Made by a program: the position numbers and the translations under genes
Source of the DNA: an uncultured Caulobacteraceae bacterium
GTDB lineage: Bacteria > Pseudomonadota > Alphaproteobacteria > Caulobacterales > Caulobacteraceae
Length of the DNA stretch: 14,794 bases
Assembly: GCA_937910255.1 (NCBI GenBank)
Contig: CALEOQ010000506.1
Span: 1-14,794, forward strand
Direction: 5' to 3'
The notes under the pieces: generated by a model
Told to the model about the DNA's origin: nothing
Databases searched by the model: none
Seen by the model: only the letters and a program-made list of their open reading frames with translations
Part shown: positions 8,037 through 13,718 of the stretch, piece by piece
Position numbering within the stretch: position 1 is the first letter of the stretch
How the letters are laid out: every line of letters begins with the position of its first letter

Positions 8037-8432
8037 ATGGCCATGGCGGTGGAACTTCAGCTCCTGGCGGCGGCGGTGGTCATCGGCCTCGTCCAACTCC
8101 TCTGGGGGGCGGCTGCGGCCCGGCGCCAGCAGGGACTGAAGTGGGCCGCCGGCCCCCGGGACGAGGCGCGGCCGCTGGATGGCGTGGCCGCCCGCCTCGA
8201 CCGGGCGCTGCGCAACTTCCTGGAGACCTTCCCCTTCTTCGCCACGGCGGTGATCGTGGCCTATCTGGGGGGCAAGCTCGGGGACCTGACCCTGTGGGGC
8301 GGCGTCCTCTATGTGGCGGGCCGCGCCCTTTACGTGCCCCTCTATGCGGCCGGGGTTCCTCTGGTGCGCAGCCTGGCCTGGTTCGCGGCGATGATCGGCC
8401 TGATCCTCGTCGTGGCGGCGATTTTCCTGTGA
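8037..8432 (+). CDS. MAPEG family integral membrane protein
   Basis: A 131-residue protein with about four hydrophobic helices (roughly residues 5-22, 63-82, 84-102 and 108-131), the topology of the MAPEG family (microsomal glutathione S-transferase / leukotriene synthase-like proteins). The loop after helix 1 and the segment DRALRNFLETFPFFATAVIV fit bacterial MAPEG proteins, which carry a conserved R/N-x-x-E-x-x-P pattern at this place. Catalytic activity of the bacterial members is mostly unknown; membrane detoxification by glutathione transfer is only one possibility. Two close ATG codons exist (8037 and 8043). I choose the first, four bases after the guaB stop. An open frame extends back to 8001 but would overlap guaB. 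It lies between guaB and rsmB with short gaps and is probably in the same operon. Confidence 0.85.
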   Translation: MAMAVELQLLAAAVVIGLVQLLWGAAAARRQQGLKWAAGPRDEARPLDGVAARLDRALRNFLETFPFFATAVIVAYLGGKLGDLTLWGGVLYVAGRALYVPLYAAGVPLVRSLAWFAAMIGLILVVAAIFL

Positions 8433-8441
8433 GGCGAGCCT

Positions 8442-9722
8442 TTGCGTGACGGCGGACGCCTGGCTGCGGCCATCGAGGTTCTGGACGACATCGAAACCCG
8501 TCACCGTCCCGTGCGCCTGGCCCTGAAGACCTGGGGCGAGCGCTCGCGGTTCGCCGGCTCGAAGGACCGCGCCTTTGTCTCGGGCCTGGTGCTCGACGTT
8601 CTGCGCAAGCGCCGGTCCCTGGCCTGGCGCATGGGGGCCGACAGCAACCGGGCCGCCGCCATCGGCGCGCTGAAGTTCGAGTGGGACTGGACGAGCCGCG
8701 CGGTCGCCGAGGCCTGCGCCGATGCTGAGCATGGACCTGGCGCGCTCACCGAGGCCGAGGCCGCCGCCCTGGAGGCGCCGGCCGACCTGACCGCCGCGCC
8801 CGATCCGGTGCGGGGCGACTATCCCGACTGGCTGGACGAGGATCTCGGCCGGGCGTTTGGCGACCGCCGCGTCGAAGAAGCCGAGGCCCTGGCCGAGCGC
8901 GCGCCGGTGGACCTGCGGGTCAATCTGCTGAAGACCGACACCGCGCGCGCGCTGAAGGCGCTGGCGCCCCTGGGGCCTGAGCCCGTCGAACGGCTAGACG
9001 GCGCCATTCGCCTGCCGGCGCCCGATCCGGCCCGACGCGCAGGCGCGGTGGAGACGATCCCGGCCTTCTCCAAGGGCTGGTTCGAGGTTCAGGACCTGGG
9101 CTCGCAGATCGCCGCCTCCTGCGCCGGCGAGGTGAAGGGCCGTCAGGTCCTCGACCTCTGCGCCGGCGGCGGCGGCAAGACCCTGGCGCTCGCCTCAGCC
9201 ATGGGCAACACCGGCCAGATCTACGCCTATGACTCCGACGCCCGCCGCCTGACCGACACCATCCGCCGGGGCGATCGCGCCGGCGTGCGCAACCTCCAGG
9301 TCCGCTCGCCGGTGAACCCCGAGCCCCTGGCCGGGCTGGAAGGCAAGATGGACGTGGTGTTCATCGACGCCCCCTGTTCCGGCTCGGGCTCCTGGCGCCG
9401 GCACCCCGACACCAAGTGGCGCCTGAGCCCCGAGGCCCTGGAGCGCCGCATGGCCGACCAGGACGCGGTGCTGGACGCCGGCGCGACCTTCGCCAAGGTG
9501 GGCGGCCGTCTGATCTATGTGACCTGCTCGATCCTGCCCCGGGAGGACGAGGACCGGGTCGCCGCCTTCCTCGCCCGCCAGGACGGCGGTTTCGTCGTCC
9601 TGCCCGCCACCGACCGCCCCGAACTCACCGCCTTTCTCACGCCGCAGGGCTATCTGCGTCTGACGCCTGCGGGCGCACAGACCGATGGCTTCTTCGTCGC
9701 CGTGCTGGAGCGCGCGCGATAA
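8442..9722 (+). CDS. rsmB: RsmB/NOP-family rRNA (cytosine-5) methyltransferase
   Basis: A SAM-dependent RNA m5C methyltransferase of the RsmB/NOP/Sun family; E. coli RsmB modifies C967 of 16S rRNA. The 426-residue protein has an N-terminal helical part (about residues 1-140) resembling an NusB-like or PUA-linked region, then the Rossmann domain. SAM motif I is VLDLCAGGGGKTLALAS (236-252). Motif IV is FIDAPCSGSGSWRRHPD with Cys312, and motif VI is YVTCSILPREDEDRV with Cys362; in this family the motif VI cysteine attacks the cytosine and the motif IV cysteine assists release. FEVQDLGSQ before motif I is also typical. The chosen start is TTG at 8442, because MRDGGRLAAAIEVLDDIE matches my memory of alphaproteobacterial homologues and no ATG is near. 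GAGGCGAG lies just upstream. The exact cytosine modified cannot be read from sequence. Confidence 0.9.
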   Translation: MRDGGRLAAAIEVLDDIETRHRPVRLALKTWGERSRFAGSKDRAFVSGLVLDVLRKRRSLAWRMGADSNRAAAIGALKFEWDWTSRAVAEACADAEHGPGALTEAEAAALEAPADLTAAPDPVRGDYPDWLDEDLGRAFGDRRVEEAEALAERAPVDLRVNLLKTDTARALKALAPLGPEPVERLDGAIRLPAPDPARRAGAVETIPAFSKGWFEVQDLGSQIAASCAGEVKGRQVLDLCAGGGGKTLALASAMGNTGQIYAYDSDARRLTDTIRRGDRAGVRNLQVRSPVNPEPLAGLEGKMDVVFIDAPCSGSGSWRRHPDTKWRLSPEALERRMADQDAVLDAGATFAKVGGRLIYVTCSILPREDEDRVAAFLARQDGGFVVLPATDRPELTAFLTPQGYLRLTPAGAQTDGFFVAVLERAR

Positions 9723-9749
9723 CCCGACCTTCTCCCCAAGGCTTTCGCC

Positions 9750-11318
9750 ATGACTGAGCTTCTCGAACCCAACCACGAACGCGTCCTGATCGTCGATTTC
9801 GGCAGCCAGGTGACGCAGTTGATCGCCCGGCGCCTGCGCGAGAACGGCGTCTATTGCGAGATCCACCCCTACGACAAGATCGAGGACATGCTCGACGTCT
9901 TCGCGCCGAAGGCGGTGATCCTGTCCGGCGGCCCGGCCAGCGCCCATGAGGACGAGGCGCCTAAGGTCACCCCGCGGGTGTTCGAGCTCGGCGTGCCGGT
10001 GCTGGGCATCTGCTACGGCGAGATGCACATGTGCGCCAAGCTGGGTGGGGCGGTGGAGAGCGGCCATCACCGGGAGTTCGGCCGCGCCGAGATCCTGATC
10101 GAGCGAGAAAGCCCGCTGCTGGACGGTCTGGGCGGCGTCGGCGCCAAGGAAACCGTCTGGATGAGCCACGGGGACAAGATCACCGCCATCCCCCAGGGCT
10201 TCCACGTGGTGGCGGCCTCTGAGGGCTCGCCGTTCGCGGTGATCGCCGATGAGGGCCGGCGGTTCTATGGCATCCAGTTTCACCCGGAGGTGGCCCACAC
10301 GCCGCGCGGGGCGCTCATCCTGCGCAACTTCACCCACAAGATCGCCGGCCTGTCGGGCGACTGGACCATGGCCTCGTTCCGCCAGGAGATGGTCGAGCGC
10401 ATCCGCGAGCAGGTGGGGGAGGGCAAGGTGATCTGCGGCCTGTCCGGCGGCGTCGATTCCTCGGTGGCCGCGGTGCTGATCCACGAGGCCATCGGCGACC
10501 AGCTGACCTGCGTCTTCGTCGACACCGGCCTCTTGCGTCACAACGAGGCCGAGCAGGTCGTGACCATGTTCCGCGACCACTACAATATCCCGCTCATCCA
10601 TGTGGACGCCGGCGATCAGTTCCTCGGCGAGCTGGCCGGGGTCAGCGACCCGGAAACCAAGCGCAAGACCATCGGGCGGCTGTTCGTCGAGGTGTTCGAC
10701 CGCGAGGCCGCCAAGATCGAGGGCGCCGCCTTCCTGGCCCAGGGCACCCTCTATCCGGACGTGATCGAGAGCGTCTCGGCCCGCGGCGGCCCCTCGGCGG
10801 TGATCAAGAGCCACCACAATGTCGGCGGCCTGCCCGACTATATGAAGCTCAAGCTGGTGGAGCCCCTGCGCGAACTGTTCAAGGACGAGGTCCGGGCGCT
10901 CGGCGTCGAGCTTGGCCTGCCGCCGGCCTTTGTCGGCCGCCATCCCTTCCCGGGGCCGGGCCTGGCCATCCGTATCCCGGGCGAGATCACGCCCGAGGCG
11001 GTGGCGGTCCTGCAGCAGGCCGACGCCATCTATCTGGACGAGATCCGCAAGGCGGGCCTCTACGATTCCATCTGGCAGGCCTTCGCCGTCCTGCTCCCGG
11101 TGAAGACCGTCGGCGTGATGGGCGACGCCCGCACCTACGAAAATGTCTGCGCCCTGCGGGCGGTCACCTCCACCGACGGCATGACCGCAGACTTCTTCGA
11201 ATTCCCCTGGGACGTCCTGGCGCGGGCCGCCACCCGCATCATCAACGAGGTCCGCGGCGTCAACCGCGTCGTCTACGACGTGACCTCAAAGCCGCCGGGG
11301 ACGATTGAGTGGGAATGA
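9750..11318 (+). CDS. guaA: GMP synthase (glutamine-hydrolysing)
   Basis: GuaA amidates XMP to GMP with ATP and glutamine, completing the route begun by GuaB. The 522-residue protein has an N-terminal class I glutamine amidotransferase with triad Cys88 (GICYGEMHMC), His178 and Glu180 (FHPEVAH). The ATP-pyrophosphatase domain follows, with P-loop SGGVDSS at about 232-238, and then the C-terminal dimerisation domain ending KPPGTIEWE. Family members usually have GICYG followed by Q or M in the oxyanion loop; Glu-Met-His-Met here is a mild variation. The ATG is 27 bases after rsmB with an AAGG in front. The last codons include TCA, ATT and GAA, out of keeping with the strongly GC-ending codons before them. 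Together with the adjacent integrase this suggests that the final bases came from a mobile element's attachment site. Confidence 0.97.
   Translation: MTELLEPNHERVLIVDFGSQVTQLIARRLRENGVYCEIHPYDKIEDMLDVFAPKAVILSGGPASAHEDEAPKVTPRVFELGVPVLGICYGEMHMCAKLGGAVESGHHREFGRAEILIERESPLLDGLGGVGAKETVWMSHGDKITAIPQGFHVVAASEGSPFAVIADEGRRFYGIQFHPEVAHTPRGALILRNFTHKIAGLSGDWTMASFRQEMVERIREQVGEGKVICGLSGGVDSSVAAVLIHEAIGDQLTCVFVDTGLLRHNEAEQVVTMFRDHYNIPLIHVDAGDQFLGELAGVSDPETKRKTIGRLFVEVFDREAAKIEGAAFLAQGTLYPDVIESVSARGGPSAVIKSHHNVGGLPDYMKLKLVEPLRELFKDEVRALGVELGLPPAFVGRHPFPGPGLAIRIPGEITPEAVAVLQQADAIYLDEIRKAGLYDSIWQAFAVLLPVKTVGVMGDARTYENVCALRAVTSTDGMTADFFEFPWDVLARAATRIINEVRGVNRVVYDVTSKPPGTIEWE
11286..11318 (+). other. Probable attachment site (attL) at the 3' end of guaA
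   Basis: The last 11 codons of guaA, encoding SKPPGTIEWE and the stop, directly precede a P4-type integrase gene. The guaA 3' end is an established insertion site for genomic islands and integrative elements. Codons TCA, ATT and GAA cluster here, while the preceding ~60 codons almost all end in G or C, as expected if crossover replaced the native end with the element's copy. The right-hand copy (attR) is outside the window, so the core cannot be bounded. Confidence 0.5.
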
Positions 11319-11321
11319 TTC

Positions 11322-11337
11322 AGGCCCGTTTGGGCCT
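11322..11337 (+). terminator. Hairpin downstream of guaA
   Basis: AGGCCC (11322-11327), loop GTTT, GGGCCT (11332-11337) is a perfect 6-bp stem beginning four bases after the guaA stop. It lacks a strict U-tract (ATCGGCATCTTT follows). It may terminate guaA transcription, or form part of the integrase core site. Confidence 0.35.
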
Positions 11338-11445
11338 ATCGGCATCTTTCGCCAAAGTGCCACTAAGCTACTGAAATAAAAAAGTTATCTTCCGGCATCT
11401 ATCGAGATCAATCGGGGGGCAGCGGCTCGCGCTGACGGCCTGCGC

Positions 11446-11590
11446 GACGGTATGCCGCAAACTTGCACCATGCCGCCAAGGGCGATACCGTCAGGGACAT
11501 CGGCTTACATGACGGTATTTTTTAAGACCTAACACGCGGAAAACGCAAGATAAAAGGTCTAGAGGGATACCGAAATCGGGCCGACGGTAT
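11446..11590 (+). repeat. Iterated GACGGTAT motif, candidate recombination or excisionase sites
   Basis: The octamer GACGGTAT occurs at 11446-11453, 11511-11518 and 11583-11590 on plus, and inverted (ATACCGTC) at 11485-11492; a partial inverted copy ATACCG is at 11567-11572. All lie within 145 bases directly before the integrase gene. P4-type integrases bind short arm sites arranged in this way, and AlpA-type excisionases bind repeats beside them. Function is inferred from position and number. Confidence 0.55.
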
Positions 11591-11611
11591 TTCTGTCGTG
11601 AAGGAGCCCGT

Positions 11612-12868
11612 ATGCTCACCGATGTGGCGCTTAAGAATCTGAAATCACGCGAGAAAGCCTACAAGGTCACGGACCGTGACGGGCTTTACGTTCATGTTTC
11701 CACGTCGGGTACGGTGACGTTCCGATTGGACTACCGCTTGAACGGCCGGCGGGAGACGCTGACGCTGGGCAAGTACGGCCCGACCGGGATCTCGCTTGCC
11801 CGCGCGCGCGAAAAGACGATCGACGCAAAACGCGCCGTCGCTGAAGGCCGGTCGCCAGCCCAAGAGAAGCAGCGGGAGAAGCGCCGCCTCAAGGAAGCCA
11901 AGAGCTTCGGAGAGTTCGGAGAAACGTGGCTGACCAAAGCGCCGATGGCTGACAGTACCCGAGCCATGCGGCGCTCGATCTTCGAGCGTGAGCTGCTGCC
12001 GGTCTGGAAGAACCGCCTGCTGCACGAGATCACGCCGGATGATCTTCGCGCCCATTGCGGAAAGATCGTCGATCGCGGTGCTCCGGCCACCGCCATCCAC
12101 GTCCGCGACATCCTCAAACAGATCTACGGATTTGCGATTCTGCACGGCGAGAAGGTGGCCAATCCGGCCGACGATGTCGGGCCGGCCTCGATCGCGACGT
12201 TCGTGCCGAAAGACCGCTCGCTGTCACCGACCGAGATTCGTGTGATGTTGAAGCAGCTCGAGCATGTCGCCACGCTGCCCACGATCCGGCTCGGTATGCG
12301 CCTCTTCCTGCTGACGATGGTGCGCAAGAGCGAACTACAGGACGCGACCTGGGACGAGATCGACTTCGAGAACGCTGTCTGGACGATCCCCAAGGAGCGG
12401 ATGAAGCGATCGAAGGCGCACAATGTCTATCTGTCTCAGCAGTGCATCGACATCATGATCGCGCTCAAAACCTGCGCGGGAAATTCCCGCTACCTGCTCC
12501 CATCGCGCTACGATGCGGACGCACCCATGTCGCGCGCCACCTTCAATCGGGTGACCTATGCGGTGGTGGAGCGGGCTCAGAAAGAAGGCCTCCCGCTTGA
12601 GCCCTTCACGGTGCACGATCTGCGCCGAACCGGCTCGACCCTTCTCAACGAGCTGGGTTTCAACAGCGACTGGATCGAGAAGTGCCTGGCCCATGAAGAC
12701 GGCCGCTCATCGCGCGGGGTCTATAACAAGGCCGAGTATGAGCATCAGCGCCGGCACATGATGCAGGAGTGGTCCGACATCGTAGATGCTTGGGTCGCGG
12801 GGCAGAAGCGGGCGCCGGTGCTGGTCCCGCCCACGATGGCTATGCTCGCGCCTGATCCTGCGCTTTAA
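11612..12868 (+). CDS. P4-type tyrosine integrase
   Basis: A site-specific tyrosine recombinase that would integrate and excise the element at guaA. The 418-residue protein has the N-terminal arm-binding/DUF4102-like domain (about residues 1-95: LTDVALKNLKSREKAYKVTD, RLNGRRETLTLGKYG), a core-binding domain (about 98-185), and the catalytic domain with Arg238 (MVRKSEL), Lys262/265 region (KERMKRSKAH), His335 and Arg338 (HDLRRTGST), His361 (CLAHED) and nucleophile Tyr371 (VYNKAEY). All the key residues are present, so the enzyme looks intact. The start is ATG at 11612 with AAGGAG five bases before it. Codon use is less GC-skewed than in guaA, in keeping with acquired DNA. Its 3' end overlaps the convergent AlpA gene by 29 bases. 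Closest general type: integrases of P4-like satellites and genomic islands. Confidence 0.95.
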   Translation: MLTDVALKNLKSREKAYKVTDRDGLYVHVSTSGTVTFRLDYRLNGRRETLTLGKYGPTGISLARAREKTIDAKRAVAEGRSPAQEKQREKRRLKEAKSFGEFGETWLTKAPMADSTRAMRRSIFERELLPVWKNRLLHEITPDDLRAHCGKIVDRGAPATAIHVRDILKQIYGFAILHGEKVANPADDVGPASIATFVPKDRSLSPTEIRVMLKQLEHVATLPTIRLGMRLFLLTMVRKSELQDATWDEIDFENAVWTIPKERMKRSKAHNVYLSQQCIDIMIALKTCAGNSRYLLPSRYDADAPMSRATFNRVTYAVVERAQKEGLPLEPFTVHDLRRTGSTLLNELGFNSDWIEKCLAHEDGRSSRGVYNKAEYEHQRRHMMQEWSDIVDAWVAGQKRAPVLVPPTMAMLAPDPAL

Positions 12869-13130
12869 CGGGACGGGTCCTGCGCTTGCGCACATCCGGG
12901 TGCGGCGCTCGATCGACGCTCTGTCGCCGCGCCTTGCTCAGCCGCTCTGTCAGCCACGCTTCGACCTCGGCGAGGTCCCAGACCACACAGCGCGGCGTCA
13001 GCGCAAAGCGCCGGGGAAATTCTCCGCGCTGCTCCATCTCGTAGATGGTCGTGTCGGCCAGCGGCACGATTTGGCGTAGCTCATGCCTGCGGATCATCCG
13101 CTTCTTCAACGCATCGGACCGTGTCGACAT
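12840..13130 (-). CDS. AlpA-family helix-turn-helix regulator / excisionase-like protein
   Basis: A 96-residue protein of the AlpA type: small winged-helix DNA-binding proteins encoded by P4-like elements, which activate integrase genes or act as excisionases. The domain spans about residues 12-64: MIRRHELRQIVPLADTTIYE forms the helix-turn-helix, EQRGEFPRRFALTPRCVVWD the wing, and LAEVEAWLTERL the last helix. The rest (65-96) is a basic, probably disordered tail. I choose ATG at 13130, which has GGGAGTCA six bases upstream; a longer open frame continues to 13664 but its added sequence has no protein-like features. The gene is convergent with the integrase, and its last 29 bases lie inside the integrase coding region. 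The likely targets are the repeats in front of the integrase, an inference from family. Confidence 0.85.
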   Translation of the reverse strand: MSTRSDALKKRMIRRHELRQIVPLADTTIYEMEQRGEFPRRFALTPRCVVWDLAEVEAWLTERLSKARRQSVDRAPHPDVRKRRTRPVKAQDQARA

Positions 13131-13270
13131 GCTCTTTGACTCCCGGGAGGTGACGTGTCGCCTCGAATGGAGCCGATAGACCCGGCGTGAAAAGAGCTTG
13201 TGGACCGGCGTAGGGTTGCAGGCGGCTCTGGCGTGCAAATCGGCGGGGTCGTCTGTCCGCCCATAGGCGG
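13131..13270 (-). promoter_or_regulatory. Gap upstream of the AlpA gene
   Basis: These 140 bases separate the two minus-strand genes. They contain the perfect palindrome CTCCCGGGAG (13140-13149), which overlaps the AlpA ribosome-binding site, and a CCGCC-CATA-GGCGG hairpin (13257-13270) touching the stop codon of the upstream gene, which could be a weak terminator. No gene is supported here. Confidence 0.4.
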
Positions 13271-13648
13271 CTACTCGGGCGCTGGCGGCAGTCCATCGAT
13301 GGCGGCCACGGCATCGACCAACTGACGCCGCAAGCTTGCGAGCCCGACCGCGACGACCAGATCCTGACGATCGGCCAGCCCCAGGACGGTGCGGAGCACC
13401 AAATCGGAATGGCGCATCAGGACCACCAGGTTCTCGCCGCTGGGCCCGTTCTTGGCCTCGAACCAGTTTCGGACCGCCCGCTCGTTCGAAGCGGTGAGCT
13501 GGGCCACCGTCTTCAGCGCCGAGGGCGTGCTGCCGAACTCGGCCTTGAGCGCGAGTGCAACGGCGCGCGCGAGAGGCTGGGCCGTATCGACCGGAAAAGG
13601 ATTTCCGGCTTTCGACTGAACTTTTCGGTCTTTCTCGGAGAACGACAT
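13271..13648 (-). CDS. Conserved helix-turn-helix-like protein of unknown function
   Basis: I do not recognise a named function. The 125-residue protein starts at ATG 13648 with GGGAGTCA six bases upstream. Residues 44-80, ALKTVAQLTASNERAVRNWF then EAKNGPSGENLVVLMRHSD, look like a helix-turn-helix: a turn after the first helix, a recognition helix with RAVRNWF, and GPSGENLVVLMR as the following helix, as in small phage-type repressors. Similar small proteins with a NWF-x-x-KNGPSGE-like core are, from memory, common in alphaproteobacterial mobile regions. The C-terminal part (88-120) is hydrophobic-helical and may dimerise. It is divergent from the serine recombinase, with 70 bases between starts, which suggests that it controls that gene and itself. 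The frame is open further upstream but lacks a start with family-like sequence. Confidence 0.75.
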   Translation of the reverse strand: MSFSEKDRKVQSKAGNPFPVDTAQPLARAVALALKAEFGSTPSALKTVAQLTASNERAVRNWFEAKNGPSGENLVVLMRHSDLVLRTVLGLADRQDLVVAVGLASLRRQLVDAVAAIDGLPPAPE

Positions 13649-13718
13649 TCGTTCTGACTCCCAATAGAATTGGTGGGAGATCGAACCTGTCCTTTTCGGG
13701 CCAGCGAGAGCAGCCGGT
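13649..13718. promoter_or_regulatory. Divergent control region with inverted repeat
   Basis: The 70 bases between the minus-strand HTH-like gene and the plus-strand recombinase contain nested inverted repeats: CTCCCA (13658-13663) with TGGGAG (13674-13679), and inside them CCAAT (13661-13665) with ATTGG (13669-13673). The left arm coincides with the ribosome-binding site of the minus-strand gene. A repressor bound here could block both genes. GAGAG at 13706-13710 is a modest ribosome-binding site for the recombinase. Confidence 0.45.

Larger units (their letters stand above)
11319..11611 (+). promoter_or_regulatory. Integrase leader / integrase-end control region
   Basis: This 293-base stretch has no supported gene and is visibly richer in A+T than the chromosome on its left. 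It holds the hairpin AGGCCC-GTTT-GGGCCT (11322-11337) just after guaA, a repeated CGGCATCT (11340-11347 and 11393-11400), four copies of GACGGTAT (listed separately), an AGACCT/AGGTCT inverted pair (11525-11530, 11555-11560), and the integrase ribosome-binding site AAGGAG (11601-11606). The integrase promoter should be here, but no hexamer pair stands out. Confidence 0.55.

Noticed and set aside
9195..10943. 582-codon open frame on the minus strand opposite rsmB and guaA
   Set aside because: It spans two unmistakable genes on the other strand and is rich in His, Gly, Ala and Gln without any domain. It is a high-GC antisense artefact.
11446..11590. CRISPR array from the GACGGTAT repeats
   Set aside because: The repeats are only 8 bases, unevenly spaced and in both orientations, with no cas genes near. 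They fit binding sites, not CRISPR.
11319..11611. tRNA gene as the integration target
   Set aside because: P4-type integrases often use tRNA genes, but I see no cloverleaf or CCA-end sequence here. The flanking guaA 3' end is the better candidate.
13131..13664. N-terminal extension of the AlpA frame up to 13664
   Set aside because: The added 178 residues are Arg/Ala/Gly-rich with no family likeness and run through the HTH-like gene in another frame. ATG 13130 has a clear ribosome-binding site.
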